Source of the DNA: an uncultured bacterium | GTDB lineage: Bacteria; Elusimicrobiota; Elusimicrobia; Elusimicrobiales; Elusimicrobiaceae | Direction: 5' to 3' | NCBI GenBank assembly: GCA_949291545.1 | Contig: CASEWB010000007.1 | Coordinates: forward strand, 62,001-126,000 | DNA: 64,000 nt | The notes under the pieces: model-generated | What the model was told of the DNA's origin: nothing | Database searches by the model: none | The model's input: the letters and a program-made list of their open reading frames with translations, nothing else | In this document: positions 7,924 through 16,402 of the stretch, in pieces | How the letters are laid out: the number at the start of each line of letters is the position of its first letter | Numbering within the stretch: the stretch's first letter is position 1 | Translations under genes and position numbers: made by a program

Positions 7924-10008
7924 CTACTTACCTCCAACACCCAATAATACCAACAGCATATCAAGCAGTTTAATGCCGATAAAAGGTGCAATTAATCCTC
8001 CAACTCCATAAATAAGCACATTTCTTAATAATAATTGTTTAGCAGTTTGTGCCCGCGTTTTTATACCGCGCAGTGCTAATGGAATCAGTGCCACAATAAT
8101 TAAGGCGTTGAAAATAACAGCACTTAAGATGGCATTTTGCGGGGTGGACAAATGCATAATATTTAACGCTTCTAACGGGCCTCTGCCGCCGTTAACGGCA
8201 AAAATACTTCCAAATAAGGCTGGGATAATAGCAAAGTATTTGGCTACATCGTTTGCAATGCTAAATGTGGTTAAAGCCCCGCGGGTAATAAGCATTTGCT
8301 TGCCTGTTTCCACAATTTCGATAATTTTGGTAGGGTTACTTTCCAGATCTACCATATTGCCGGCTTCACGGGCGGCTTGCGTTCCGGTGTTCATACTAAC
8401 CCCAACATCGGCTTGGGCTAATGCGGGCGCATCGTTAGTTCCGTCTCCGGTCATTGCTACTAAATGTCCTTGTGCCTGTTCTTGGCGGATGCGTTTTAAC
8501 TTGTCTTCCGGAGTGGCCGAAGCCATAAAATCGTCCACCCCAGCTTCTGCCGCAATAGCAGCGGCGGTTAAAGGGTTGTCCCCGGTAATCATTACGGTTC
8601 TAATGCCACGCATACGTAGCTCGGCAAAACGTTCTTTAATGCCGCCTTTTACCACATCTTTGAGATGTACAACCCCCTTCACAATGCCATCGTCTACTAC
8701 CACAAGAGGAGTACCTCCTTTTCTAGAGATAGCATCTGCATTTTTTTGTACATCTTCGGGAACTTGATGATTGTACTTTTCCTTTACAAACCGTCCAATA
8801 GCTGTTACAGATCCTTTACGTATAACACGAATTCCTTGGGGTTGCTTAATATCCAAGCCACTCATTTGAGTTTGTGCCGTAAAAGGAAAAAGATGGATTT
8901 TTTCCATATCCAGGTCTTCTGCGCGTAGACCAAAACGATTTTTAGCTAACACCACAATGGATCTTCCTTCCGGGGTTTCATCGGCTAAAGAGCTTAATTG
9001 CGCAGCTTGGGCCAAATCTTCTTCTTTTATATTACCAGCAGGAATAAATTCAGAAGCCATCCGGTTGCCTAATGTAATAGTACCGGTTTTATCTAATAAC
9101 AAAACATCAATGTCTCCAGCTGCTTCAACTGCTCTTCCACTGGTAGCGACTACATTTAATTTGAACAGTCTATTGATTCCGGCAATCCCTATGGCGCTTA
9201 ATAAACCGCCGATTGTGGTGGGAATCAAACAAACCAATAATCCGGTTAATACGGTTATATTCATAAGATTGGAAGCGGCAGGATCTTGCAGGGCAATATA
9301 ACCGGAAAAGAATTTTAACGAAATAACAGCGGCTAGAAAGACCAATGTTAACCCGCTGAGTAACAAAGACAAAGCAATTTCGTTTGGGGTTTTTTGTCTG
9401 GAAGAAGATTCAATGAGTGAAATCATTCTATCCATAAAACCTTCGCCAGGGGCGCTGGTGATACGTATGGTAATGCAGTCGCTAATGACCCGGGTGCCAC
9501 CTGTAACAGCGCTGCGGTCTCCGCCCGATTCGCGGATTACTGGAGCGGATTCCCCAGTAATGGCTGATTCGTCAACACTGGCCACTCCTTTTATTACTTC
9601 ACCATCTGCTGGGATAATGTCTCCCGCCTGGCAAACCACAATGTCTCCCCTTTTCAGTTTGTCCGCTAATGTACGGATAGTTTCATTGCCAGAAAGGACA
9701 TTTCCGTAGATTTCTTTTCTCCCGGCTTTTAAGCTTTCGGCCTGGGCCTTTCCTTTTCCCTCTGCCAGTGCTTCGGCAAAGTTGGCAAAGAGTACCGTAA
9801 ACCATAACCAAAGGGATATTTGGCTTTCAAACCATATGGATTGCCCTTTCAGCATACCGCTTATACACACGAAAGTAGTAATAATTGCCCCTAGAAATGT
9901 AACAAACATCACGGGGTTTTTTATTTCTTCTTTAGGGTTTAACTTTAAAAAAGCATGCAAAACTGCCCATTTTAATAAATCTCTTTGTACAATTTTATTT
10001 TTTTTCAT
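7924..10008 (-). CDS. kdpB: KdpB, P-type ATPase subunit of the potassium pump
   Basis: 694 residues, normal for KdpB. The P-type ATPase signatures are all present: actuator TGES (in [12 protein letters not shown]), phosphorylation DKTGT (about 306-310), nucleotide-binding region, and hinge [12 protein letters not shown]. Seven membrane helices are expected, with the first around residues 35-55. KdpB hydrolyses ATP to drive potassium entering through KdpA. It starts 5 nt after kdpA ends and runs into kdpC. Confidence 0.97.
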   Translation of the reverse strand: MKKNKIVQRDLLKWAVLHAFLKLNPKEEIKNPVMFVTFLGAIITTFVCISGMLKGQSIWFESQISLWLWFTVLFANFAEALAEGKGKAQAESLKAGRKEIYGNVLSGNETIRTLADKLKRGDIVVCQAGDIIPADGEVIKGVASVDESAITGESAPVIRESGGDRSAVTGGTRVISDCITIRITSAPGEGFMDRMISLIESSSRQKTPNEIALSLLLSGLTLVFLAAVISLKFFSGYIALQDPAASNLMNITVLTGLLVCLIPTTIGGLLSAIGIAGINRLFKLNVVATSGRAVEAAGDIDVLLLDKTGTITLGNRMASEFIPAGNIKEEDLAQAAQLSSLADETPEGRSIVVLAKNRFGLRAEDLDMEKIHLFPFTAQTQMSGLDIKQPQGIRVIRKGSVTAIGRFVKEKYNHQVPEDVQKNADAISRKGGTPLVVVDDGIVKGVVHLKDVVKGGIKERFAELRMRGIRTVMITGDNPLTAAAIAAEAGVDDFMASATPEDKLKRIRQEQAQGHLVAMTGDGTNDAPALAQADVGVSMNTGTQAAREAGNMVDLESNPTKIIEIVETGKQMLITRGALTTFSIANDVAKYFAIIPALFGSIFAVNGGRGPLEALNIMHLSTPQNAILSAVIFNALIIVALIPLALRGIKTRAQTAKQLLLRNVLIYGVGGLIAPFIGIKLLDMLLVLLGVGGK

Positions 10009-10013
10009 ATGTT

Positions 10014-11690
10014 TTATCCTAACATCAACATTTCAAGCACAGGGCCCAAAGCCAAAGCCGGGAAATAGGTTAATACTCCTACCACTAATATAACCCCTAA
10101 CAGCAAACCTCCAAATAAGAGACCATCAGTAGGAAAAGTACCTTGGCTTGCGGCCATTGTTTTTTTACTCGCCAAAGAACCAGCCATTACTAAGCAAGGC
10201 ACAATGATGGCAAAACGACCGATTAACATACTAATGCCAATACCTAGGTTATAAAACACGGTATTTACATTTAATCCCGCAAAAGCGCTCCCGTTATTAC
10301 CTGCTCCAGAGGTAAAAGCATACAATACTTCCGTTAAACCGTGCGGGCCCGGGTTTAAAATAGAATTTCTAGCACTTTCTAAGAAAACACCTAAGGCCGA
10401 GCCAAACAAAATACAAAATGCAGGAGCCAAAATAGCAATCACACACATTTTTACTTCTTTTTGCTCGATTTTTTTACCTAAATATTCGGGCGTTCTGCCC
10501 ACCATTAAACCAGATAAGAATACAGTCAGCAGTATAAATACCAGCATTCCATACATCCCAGCACCAACCCCGCCGAACACGATTTCTCCTAGCATCATAT
10601 TAAATAGAGCAATACCACCTGCCATCGGAGATAAACTGGAATGCATACTGTTTACAGCTCCGTTGGAAGCCGATGTCGTAGCGGTAGACCATAGCACGCT
10701 GTTAATCATTCCAAAGCGGGTTTCTTTTCCTTCCATAACACTTTCTACTCCTAATTGAGTGGCATTATAATTTTCACTCCATATACTAATGGCTAACCCG
10801 CCCACCCAAATAAGTAACATAATTGTAAAAAGTAATACTGCGTGTTTCTTTTCTCCGGTCATAAAACCAAAAAAAAATACGCAACCTGCCGGCAGCATTA
10901 ATAAAGCAAACATTTCTAAGAAGTTAGAAGTAGGAGTAGGATTTTCCAACGGGTGGCTACTGTTAGTTCCATAAAAACCGCCTCCGTTGCTGCCTAGCTG
11001 TTTAATGGCGATTTGAGAAGCAGCCGGCCCCAGAGGAATGGTCTGTTCCTGCCCTTCCAGCGTTTGTACAACGATATTTTTCTTAAATGTCTGGGGTACC
11101 CCTTCAGTAGTAAGCCAAAATGCTAATACCATACTAAGGGGTAATAATATATATAGAGTGCTTTTCACCAAATCACTCCAAAAATTACCTAGCATATTGG
11201 TCTTTTTACGTATCAAGCCGCGGATGAATGCCACAAGGACGGTCAACCCAGTGGCCGCGCTTAGAAAGTTTTGTACACCCAATCCTAGCATTGTGCTAAA
11301 ATAACTTAGGGTACTTTCTCCGCTATAAGCTTGCCAGTTGGTATTGGTGACAAAACTTACTGCTGTGTTAAAGGCTAAATCCCACTTTAAACCGGGCAAA
11401 TGGTTCGGGTTTAAAGGTAAAAATCCTTGGCATATTAACATTAAAAATAGGACCAATAATCCTAATCCATTGAACGCAAGCAGACAGAGTGTGTATTCTT
11501 TCCAGCCCATTTCTTTTTGGTGAGCTGTGCCAGCTATGCGATAGATTAACCTTTCCAAAGGACCTAAAATAGGGGAAAGGAGTGTTTCCTCTCCACGGAA
11601 AACACGAGCCATATATTTCCCTATAAAAGGGGATAGCGCTATTAATAGAAGAGTGTAAAATAATACTTGAATCCACTGATTTGTATCCAT
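10014..11690 (-). CDS. kdpA: KdpA, potassium-binding channel-like subunit
   Basis: 558 residues with about ten membrane helices. The four selectivity-filter loops are visible: [46 protein letters not shown] and [13 protein letters not shown]. KdpA belongs to the superfamily of K+ transporters and is the high-affinity entry path of the KdpFABC pump. Start ATG at 11690 lies 11 nt behind kdpF. Confidence 0.97.
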   Translation of the reverse strand: MDTNQWIQVLFYTLLLIALSPFIGKYMARVFRGEETLLSPILGPLERLIYRIAGTAHQKEMGWKEYTLCLLAFNGLGLLVLFLMLICQGFLPLNPNHLPGLKWDLAFNTAVSFVTNTNWQAYSGESTLSYFSTMLGLGVQNFLSAATGLTVLVAFIRGLIRKKTNMLGNFWSDLVKSTLYILLPLSMVLAFWLTTEGVPQTFKKNIVVQTLEGQEQTIPLGPAASQIAIKQLGSNGGGFYGTNSSHPLENPTPTSNFLEMFALLMLPAGCVFFFGFMTGEKKHAVLLFTIMLLIWVGGLAISIWSENYNATQLGVESVMEGKETRFGMINSVLWSTATTSASNGAVNSMHSSLSPMAGGIALFNMMLGEIVFGGVGAGMYGMLVFILLTVFLSGLMVGRTPEYLGKKIEQKEVKMCVIAILAPAFCILFGSALGVFLESARNSILNPGPHGLTEVLYAFTSGAGNNGSAFAGLNVNTVFYNLGIGISMLIGRFAIIVPCLVMAGSLASKKTMAASQGTFPTDGLLFGGLLLGVILVVGVLTYFPALALGPVLEMLMLG

Positions 11691-11701
11691 AAATATTCCT
11701 C

Positions 11702-11785
11702 TTAGAATTTTTCAGGGTTAAAAACGGCAAATATTAAATAGCCAAATACCCCGATAACAACTACAAACAACAAGGTTTCTGCCAT
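11702..11785 (-). CDS. kdpF: KdpF, small membrane subunit
   Basis: A 27-residue peptide: MAETLLF, then a single hydrophobic helix (VVVIGVFGYLIFAVF) and NPEKF. It is the first gene of the operon, preceded by a clear ribosome binding site (AAAGGAG, 6 nt before ATG) and followed 11 nt later by kdpA. Length, single helix and position are those of KdpF, which stabilises the KdpFABC complex. It is too short for most gene finders. Confidence 0.9.
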   Translation of the reverse strand: MAETLLFVVVIGVFGYLIFAVFNPEKF

Positions 11786-12095
11786 ATAGTCTCCTTTTAG
11801 TTACCTCAATATCATAAAATTTTTAATTGTTTAGAAAAGAAAATAAATCTATTAAGTGTGTAAAAAAACCGTAAAAATTTCTTTATTCCGCTTTGATATA
11901 AGCAGAAATCTTTAATTTTTAGTAGTAAAGGTTAGGACTGAAAAAGTATACCCAGTTGACCTTGGAGTTTGTCTTTCGACACTAAAGGGCTGTTCTTTAC
12001 AGTAACACGCTTAAGGGTCGCATTCTTAACATAGAAGTATAAAATACATATAGATTAAGAGAGATAGATGAGTGATTCAAATATATATAGATGGA
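11786..12095. other. AT-rich non-coding leader between kdp and the right repeat
   Basis: About 310 bp with no plausible gene on either strand. It holds the kdp promoter region on its left side. I looked for the core of a c-di-AMP riboswitch, which often controls potassium genes, and did not recognise one. A 19-codon frame at 12068 after a GAGAGAT sequence is too short to support. Confidence 0.6.
11857..11880 (-). promoter_or_regulatory. Candidate KdpE operator of the kdp operon
   Basis: On the minus strand two T-rich half sites in direct repeat (TTTTTAC, GG, then TTTTTTTACACA) lie about 75-95 nt before kdpF. As I recall it, the KdpE site of E. coli is also a T-rich tandem ending in TTTTTTTACAC. 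A -10-like TATGAT follows closer to kdpF, near 11806. The resemblance is by eye. Confidence 0.5.
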
Positions 12096-12296
12096 TTCAA
12101 CTGCCCAGAATGTGGTGGTTTATATAGGGAAAAGAGGTGTCCAAAAAGTGTCCATTTTTGGTCAAAATGCGTTAAAATCCATTAAACTACATTAAAAAAA
12201 GACCTCCTAGTTTTAGGAGGTCTTTTTATATCTTTTTGGCTCTTTTATCGTCGGAGGATTAAACTTTGTTAAACTCCGTTTAGAACCATTTTAAAT
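12096..12296. repeat. Right copy of the ~200-bp imperfect direct repeat
   Basis: Homologous to 3560-3757. In this copy the protein-like reading is open: FNCPECGG, LYREKRCPKSVHFWSKCVKIH, stop at 12192-12194, a CPECGG zinc-ribbon knuckle followed by a second Cys group. The frame has a stop 30 codons upstream at 12069, so only the gene's tail survives. The copy ends exactly at the 3' end of tRNA-Arg, as expected for the end of an integrative element. Confidence 0.75.
12194..12228 (+). terminator. Rho-independent terminator in right repeat
   Basis: Stem GACCTCCT/AGGAGGTC with A-rich and T-rich flanks. In minus orientation it also follows the tRNA-Arg gene and can serve as its present terminator. 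Confidence 0.8.
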
Positions 12297-12370
12297 GGTG
12301 CGCCCAACAGGAATCGAACTTGTATCTTCAGCTCCGCAGGCTGACACTCTATCCATTGAGCTATGGGCGC
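12296..12370 (-). tRNA. tRNA-Arg, anticodon GCG
   Basis: 75 nt with encoded CCA. Acceptor GCGCCCA pairs with TGGGCGC; the D-arm starts GCTC; anticodon stem TCAGC/GCTGA closes a 7-nt loop CTGCGGA, giving anticodon GCG (codon CGC, and CGU by wobble). The T-arm ACAAG/CCTGT has one A-C mismatch around loop TTCGATT. Most bacteria read this box with ACG (inosine), so G34 is unusual. The gene is the attachment site of the kdp island: its last 45 nt are repeated at 3880-3924. Confidence 0.9.
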
Positions 12371-12413
12371 TTAAATTGGATTTTCTACACTGCAGTTTTC
12401 TGACTACCTTATT

Positions 12414-12442
12414 ATTTTAACATTTTTGTTTTTATATTTCAA
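12414..12442 (-). promoter_or_regulatory. Promoter of tRNA-Arg
   Basis: Minus-strand TTGAAA (12437-12442), 17-nt spacer, TAAAAT (12414-12419). A start about 7 nt further on leaves a leader of some 35 nt before the tRNA. Confidence 0.6.
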
Positions 12443-12527
12443 TCGAACTTTAGGCAGTCTTTTTTCTCGTCGGTAATATACACATATTATACCATTTTGT
12501 TCCAGTATTTTCCTGCACATAAACTGC

Positions 12528-12533
12528 TATAAT
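12528..12533 (+). promoter_or_regulatory. -10 box of a leaderless promoter
   Basis: TATAAT with 6 nt (AACAAT) before the ATG at 12540 and no Shine-Dalgarno sequence. A normal start site 7 nt after the box would be the A of the ATG itself. The same spacing recurs before hydF and smpB. Confidence 0.6.
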
Positions 12534-12539
12534 AACAAT

Positions 12540-12686
12540 ATGACAGAAGAAAAAACCGGTACCTATGTGTACGATAAAAAATTAGGGAAAATGGTCAAAG
12601 TGTCGGACCGTATCCCGTCGGTCAAAAAATCCGGCGGTTCCTGCTGTGGCGGTTGTTGCGGGCACTGTGGCTGCCATGAAGACTGA
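12540..12686 (+). CDS. Cys-rich 48-residue microprotein
   Basis: Reads MTEEKTGTYVYDKKLGKMVK, then a linker with basic residues and a C-terminal cluster SCCGGCCGHCGCHED: six Cys and two His within 14 residues, a likely metal or cluster site. No signal peptide or membrane helix, so it is probably cytosolic. It is not recognised as a named family. The 5' part (TYVYDKKLGKMVKVSDR) loosely resembles the start of small zinc-ribbon regulators. Its last codons overlap the ATG of the next gene by 11 nt, which suggests coupled translation with that membrane protein. Confidence 0.7.
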   Translation: MTEEKTGTYVYDKKLGKMVKVSDRIPSVKKSGGSCCGGCCGHCGCHED

Positions 12687-13386
12687 TTCCCGCCCGGCTG
12701 TTTCGCCCACCCCGCAAAACCTATTTTTGTTGGCGTTGGGGGAATTGCTGGTGGTGCTGCGCAAGGCTTTCCTGCCGCATTTGGCGGCTGGTTTGGGCTT
12801 GTTTTTGATGACGGCTTATGTAACGTATGCTTTCCTTTTGCAGCCGGCGCATTTGCCGGCGGGAGTAGCGGCGGTAGTGGCCGGCATGTTTTTTGCTCTA
12901 TACGGGGCATTGGCTTTTGCCTATGCTTTGGCGGCGGCGTGTGTTTTTGCCATACGGGCCGCGTGCATTACCTGGGAATCTTTTATTGAAGACGTATTGG
13001 AACTGGTAAAAGCCAAAGTAACAACCAAAATTGACAATATGAACGAAGGCTTGGCCAAGGACCAAGCCAAAGTGGTAGTAGCGGGCAGCGTGGAGGAAGT
13101 GCTGAACGTATTTGGCCGGTATAATCCCAAATCGTTTATTCGGGGAATTTCGGCTTTGCTTTTGGGGGCGCTTACGCTGGCGCTTCGCTCGGTATTAATA
13201 GCCCGGATTGTGAAAGCGGCCGGGACGACGGTCAACTTAAGCAAGTTATTCGCCGGGCGGGCTACATTGGTGGGGGCCGTATTTTTGAATTTACGGTTTT
13301 TCTCTACCCTCCTGTTAAGTTTGTTATATGCGGCGGGAGCAGGGGTGGTAGTGCTTAATTTCTTTTTTGTATTTTGGTTGAAATAA
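12676..13386 (+). CDS. Membrane protein of unknown function
   Basis: 236 residues from the ATG at 12676, which overlaps the microprotein's end; a GTG-like start further up would give an unsupported extension. Predicted helices lie at about 35-58, 68-105 (a long stretch, probably two), 160-185 and 200-235. Between the second and third helices is a charged loop (residues about 110-150, FIEDVLELVKAKVTTKIDNM) that is probably cytosolic and helical. No family recognised. The pairing with a Cys-rich microprotein is the best clue to its role. Confidence 0.75.
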   Translation: MKTDSRPAVSPTPQNLFLLALGELLVVLRKAFLPHLAAGLGLFLMTAYVTYAFLLQPAHLPAGVAAVVAGMFFALYGALAFAYALAAACVFAIRAACITWESFIEDVLELVKAKVTTKIDNMNEGLAKDQAKVVVAGSVEEVLNVFGRYNPKSFIRGISALLLGALTLALRSVLIARIVKAAGTTVNLSKLFAGRATLVGAVFLNLRFFSTLLLSLLYAAGAGVVVLNFFFVFWLK

Positions 13387-13406
13387 TAGTTTAATAGGGA
13401 GTACCT

Positions 13407-14570
13407 ATGCGCAAATTATTATTGCTAGTGTGCTGTGTGTGTATGGCTACGGTTGTTTTTGCGGAAACAGCTTCCCAGCTGTTTGCCAAGGCAAAAACGG
13501 AAAAAGACCCCAATACGCAAATTAAAATGCTTTCCCGGGTGATTTCCAAATCGCCCCGTATGGCGGACGCTTACCATTACCGGGCGGACGCCTATTTAAG
13601 CCTGGGCCGCAACAAACAAGCCCTCGGGGACTATACTAAAACTATTTCGCTGCGCCCGCGGGACGCTTTCCGCTATTATGCGCGCGGGTTGGCTTACCAA
13701 AAGATGGGGCGTTATTCGCTGGCGTTGGCGGATTTTTCCAAAGCTATTTCGTTAAAATCTTCTTACCGCAATTTTTATTTGGCCCGCGCTCGGGCGAATG
13801 TTTCGCTGGAACGTTACGAAGATGCCCTGCGTGATTATCAAAAATATACAGGGAAACGCAAAATTTCCAATGAATTGGCCAAAGAGATGGTGCCCGTCTA
13901 TATAAGTGCTTACCGTTACGACGCCGCAAAGAAACAGCTTAAAGCCTTGCAAGCCGCCGGGGATGACTCGGCCGAACTGCACTTTTGGTTGGGGCGCGTG
14001 CTGTTTGGGCAGAACCGTCTGGACGAGGCGGTATCCGCTTATAGCAAAGCCATCAACCGCAATGCATCTTACGCCCAAGCCTACCGCTACCGCGCTAGCG
14101 CGTTTAAAGATATGGGGGACTATCCTGCCGCACTGGAAGATTATACCGTACTGTTAAAACTGCAGCCGGAAGCTATTTTTTATAACCGCCGCGGTTTGGT
14201 GTACGAGGAAATGAAACAATTTAAGGAGGCCGCCCAGGACTATACCCGCGCTATTGAGCTGATGCCCAAATGGGCTATTCCTTACAATAACCGGGGGTTT
14301 GCTAAAATGAACCTGAAAGACTGGAAAGGCGCTCAGGCGGATTTGGAAACGGCCATTCGGTTGGACGGTTCCAGCCCTACCCCCTATGTCAATTTGGCGG
14401 GGGTGTATTGGTTGTATAAAAAAGACCGCAAGAATGTTTATAATAATTTGGACAAGGCCGTGCGGCGGAATTTTAAAAACTTTGAGTCTCTCTACGACGA
14501 GGACCAAAAAGGCTGGATGTTTAAAGGCATTAATAAAACCGCGGAGTTCCGCTCGGTGTTGTACAAATAA
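13407..14570 (+). CDS. Exported tetratricopeptide-repeat protein
   Basis: 387 residues with a signal peptide (MRKLLLLVCCVCMATVVFAE) and about eight to nine TPR units of 34 residues, for example ADAYHYRADAYLSLGRNKQA, DAFRYYARGLAYQKMGRYSL and AIPYNNRGFAKMNLKDWKGA. TPR arrays are protein-binding scaffolds; this one should act in the periplasm. It follows the membrane protein by 20 nt with an AGGGAG site before ATG, so the three genes from 12540 may form one unit. A terminator follows. The partner is unknown. Confidence 0.85.
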   Translation: MRKLLLLVCCVCMATVVFAETASQLFAKAKTEKDPNTQIKMLSRVISKSPRMADAYHYRADAYLSLGRNKQALGDYTKTISLRPRDAFRYYARGLAYQKMGRYSLALADFSKAISLKSSYRNFYLARARANVSLERYEDALRDYQKYTGKRKISNELAKEMVPVYISAYRYDAAKKQLKALQAAGDDSAELHFWLGRVLFGQNRLDEAVSAYSKAINRNASYAQAYRYRASAFKDMGDYPAALEDYTVLLKLQPEAIFYNRRGLVYEEMKQFKEAAQDYTRAIELMPKWAIPYNNRGFAKMNLKDWKGAQADLETAIRLDGSSPTPYVNLAGVYWLYKKDRKNVYNNLDKAVRRNFKNFESLYDEDQKGWMFKGINKTAEFRSVLYK

Positions 14571-14585
14571 ATTTTGTGTTCTATC

Positions 14586-14616
14586 AAAAACCCTTCCGAA
14601 GAGGAAGGGTTTTTTG
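14586..14616. terminator. Bidirectional terminator between TPR gene and yqaA-like gene
   Basis: ACCCTTCC/GGAAGGGT stem with A run before and T run after; suits both the plus-strand TPR gene and the minus-strand gene ending at 14651. Confidence 0.85.
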
Positions 14617-14650
14617 TGCAATAAATAACGTCCTGCCAAACCGTTTGTTA

Positions 14651-15088
14651 TTATACAATGCCTAAATAAAACAACCATACCAATGCATACCGGGCACATT
14701 TGGAAAGACCTGCCGTAATAAAATAAAACCCAAAATTAATCCGCAAGGCTCCGGCAACAATGGTGATAGGGTCCCCAATTAGCGGCACGCCCGCCAAAAG
14801 CAGGGTGGCCCGGCCGTGGCGGTCAAAAAGCAGCTTGGCTTTATCAATGTATGAAGACCGCACCGGGAACCACTTTTCTTGCTGAAATCGGCTTAAATAG
14901 CGGCCTAATATCCAGTTGATGCCTACCCCGGCCAGTGTGCCTGCACAGGCCACCGTAAACAATAGCCAATCCGTGTATTTGCCCGAGGCTAAAAACGCCA
15001 GCATAACCAGTTCCCCTTGAGCCGGGATTAAGCTGGCGGAAATTAAGGAAATGAAGAACTGAAAAATAAGAATATGTATTTCCGGCAT
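14651..15088 (-). CDS. YqaA/DedA-type small membrane protein
   Basis: 145 residues with the SNARE-associated/DedA pattern reduced to the YqaA form: an N-terminal re-entrant segment with SASLIPAQGELVMLAFL, then GVGINWILGRYLSRF, a basic EKWFP turn, GVPLIGDPITIVAGALR and a C-terminal helix. DedA-superfamily proteins move lipid carriers or act in membrane homeostasis; YqaA itself has no proven reaction. A second copy of the family lies at 15962-16402, with a secreted protein between them. Confidence 0.85.
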   Translation of the reverse strand: MPEIHILIFQFFISLISASLIPAQGELVMLAFLASGKYTDWLLFTVACAGTLAGVGINWILGRYLSRFQQEKWFPVRSSYIDKAKLLFDRHGRATLLLAGVPLIGDPITIVAGALRINFGFYFITAGLSKCARYALVWLFYLGIV

Positions 15089-15158
15089 AAGCTCTCCGCT
15101 TACAGCATAGCGTATTGGGTGCCGTTTGGAAAGGGAAAATATGGATTATATGCCGGGA

Positions 15159-15920
15159 TTATTTTTCAATTTGGCGGAAAAAATAGGGGGACAATACAAA
15201 ACTATTTTCTTTTAATTCTACGCGATGCCACCGGCTGTCCGCCCCGCGTTGGAGCCAAACAAGCGCAGCTTTTATTTGGAGCGGTGCATCGGGTGCCGGG
15301 CGTTTTAAGGCAATTAACACACTTACGGTTTGCCCGGGTTTTTTATACGGCAGTGCACGGTGCAGGGCGGCTAGCGGGGTGTGCATTAGGGGGGTTAGTT
15401 TTTCCGTTTGACCGCTTTGCAGGAGGCGGCGCAGGGCTATCCCCTGGGAATCCAAATTCCCTGCCCAATAGACATATCCGTCCCGCTCATACCAGGGTAA
15501 GGGAGGAACAACGCTGGAGGGGTGTGGCAACAGGTTGGCGAAATGCTTGGCCTCCCAGGCGTATTCTTTCCCTAAAGAAGGATATTTGGCGTAAGGGTGT
15601 GTGTAAGCCCCTAACTTTTCCAAATTCAGTACAGCTTTGCGGGGCGTAATGCCGGCACGGGTTTGTATTTTCCATAATACGCGTTTGCATTGTGCCGCAA
15701 AATTGGCGTCGCGCAGGAGTTGGCGTTCCTGCTGGGCAAAAGGCGGCAGAGGGCCGGTGCGCCGCAGGGCTTCGTTTTCCATAATAATGCGCGCATACGA
15801 AGGGTGCGACTTGGCTTGGAACATCAAAAAGCGGCCCATATTTCTGGGCTGGGCCGATACCGGCGCGGCTAAACCGCTTAACAGAAGCAAACACGCTAAA
15901 TGGAAAATAACTGTTTTCAT
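15159..15920 (-). CDS. Secreted protein, degenerate member of the ART-like family
   Basis: 253 residues with a signal peptide cut after APVSAQ. It shares with the proteins at 19447 and 20442 the segment TRAGITPRKAVLNLEKLGAY and the C-terminal ending VELKENSFVLSPYFF. In the central region where the other two have YRG..GL..NVLKNGL, it has YVYWAGNLDSQGIALRRLLQ, so the presumed catalytic Arg is missing. I infer a diverged, probably non-catalytic paralog. It sits alone between two YqaA genes. Confidence 0.7.
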   Translation of the reverse strand: MKTVIFHLACLLLLSGLAAPVSAQPRNMGRFLMFQAKSHPSYARIIMENEALRRTGPLPPFAQQERQLLRDANFAAQCKRVLWKIQTRAGITPRKAVLNLEKLGAYTHPYAKYPSLGKEYAWEAKHFANLLPHPSSVVPPLPWYERDGYVYWAGNLDSQGIALRRLLQSGQTEKLTPLMHTPLAALHRALPYKKPGQTVSVLIALKRPAPDAPLQIKAALVWLQRGADSRWHRVELKENSFVLSPYFFRQIEK

Positions 15921-15926
15921 AACTCC

Positions 15927-15955
15927 ATTGTAGAAAGAAAACGGTTTTCTGGCAA
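15927..15955 (-). promoter_or_regulatory. Promoter of the secreted-protein gene, leaderless spacing
   Basis: Minus-strand TTGCCA (15950-15955), 17-nt spacer, TACAAT (15927-15932), then 6 nt (GGAGTT) to the ATG at 15920. GGAG could pair with 16S rRNA only if transcription began unusually early. Confidence 0.6.
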
Positions 15956-15961
15956 GCTAGA

Positions 15962-16402
15962 CTAGCTAAAAAAACCTTCTGCCGCGGCCCACAGCACGGC
16001 ATAGCGGCCGCCTTTTGCCAAAGTGACCCAAAGCAAAAATTCTCCGGCCCGTACGCCCAGTGCTCCCGCCGCCAAGGTGATAGGGTCGCCAATAAACGGA
16101 ACCCAAGAAAGCAGCAAAGACCACCGACCGTATTTTTGGAAAAATTTTTCCGCCCGGCTGTAGGATTGTTCGTTTACCGGGAACCACTTGCGGTGTTTAA
16201 AATGCGCGGCGTATTTGCCCAGCCACCAATTTACCCAGGCTCCCAGCACGTTTCCCGCCGTAGCCGCGGCAAACAGCCATTCCGGCGGATATTGGTGGGT
16301 GCTAATCAGCCACACCAAGATACTTTCCGATTGGGCCGGCAGCAAGGTGGCAGCAGCAAAAGCCGCCCCGAAAAGCAGGCTTAGTGCGGCGGCTAAACTC
16401 AT
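15962..16402 (-). CDS. YqaA/DedA-type small membrane protein, second copy
   Basis: 146 residues from the ATG at 16402, which overlaps the stop of the glycosylase gene upstream (ATGA). It shares with the 14651 protein the PAQSES turn, GAWVNWWLGKYAAHF, RKWFPVNEQ and WVPFIGDPITLAAGALGV. Four hydrophobic stretches. A longer frame to 16423 is less likely because it lacks a ribosome site. Confidence 0.85.
   Translation of the reverse strand: MSLAAALSLLFGAAFAAATLLPAQSESILVWLISTHQYPPEWLFAAATAGNVLGAWVNWWLGKYAAHFKHRKWFPVNEQSYSRAEKFFQKYGRWSLLLSWVPFIGDPITLAAGALGVRAGEFLLWVTLAKGGRYAVLWAAAEGFFS

Larger units (their letters stand above)
3873..12340. mobile_element. kdp genomic island integrated at tRNA-Arg
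   Basis: An 8.4-kb block between perfect 52-bp direct repeats, with the complete tRNA-Arg at the right end and its 3' fragment at the left. It holds only kdpFABCDE, all on the minus strand. Its base composition (many A/T-ending codons, long A/T runs) is clearly lower in G+C than the flanking genes. No integrase, excisionase or transposase is visible, so the element is probably immobile now or was moved by an integrase in trans. The boundary structure is seen directly; origin by horizontal transfer is inference. Confidence 0.8.

Noticed and set aside
7922..7991. Extended N-terminus of KdpC
   Set aside because: The extra 23 codons lie within kdpB and match no KdpC start; ATG 7922 gives the family length.
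11786..12095. c-di-AMP riboswitch before kdp
   Set aside because: Plausible by function, but I could not find its conserved core on the minus strand.
3925..12288. Integrase or transposase inside the kdp island
   Set aside because: All open frames of size are kdp genes or their shadows; only a 30-codon zinc-ribbon tail in the right repeat hints at a lost mobility gene.
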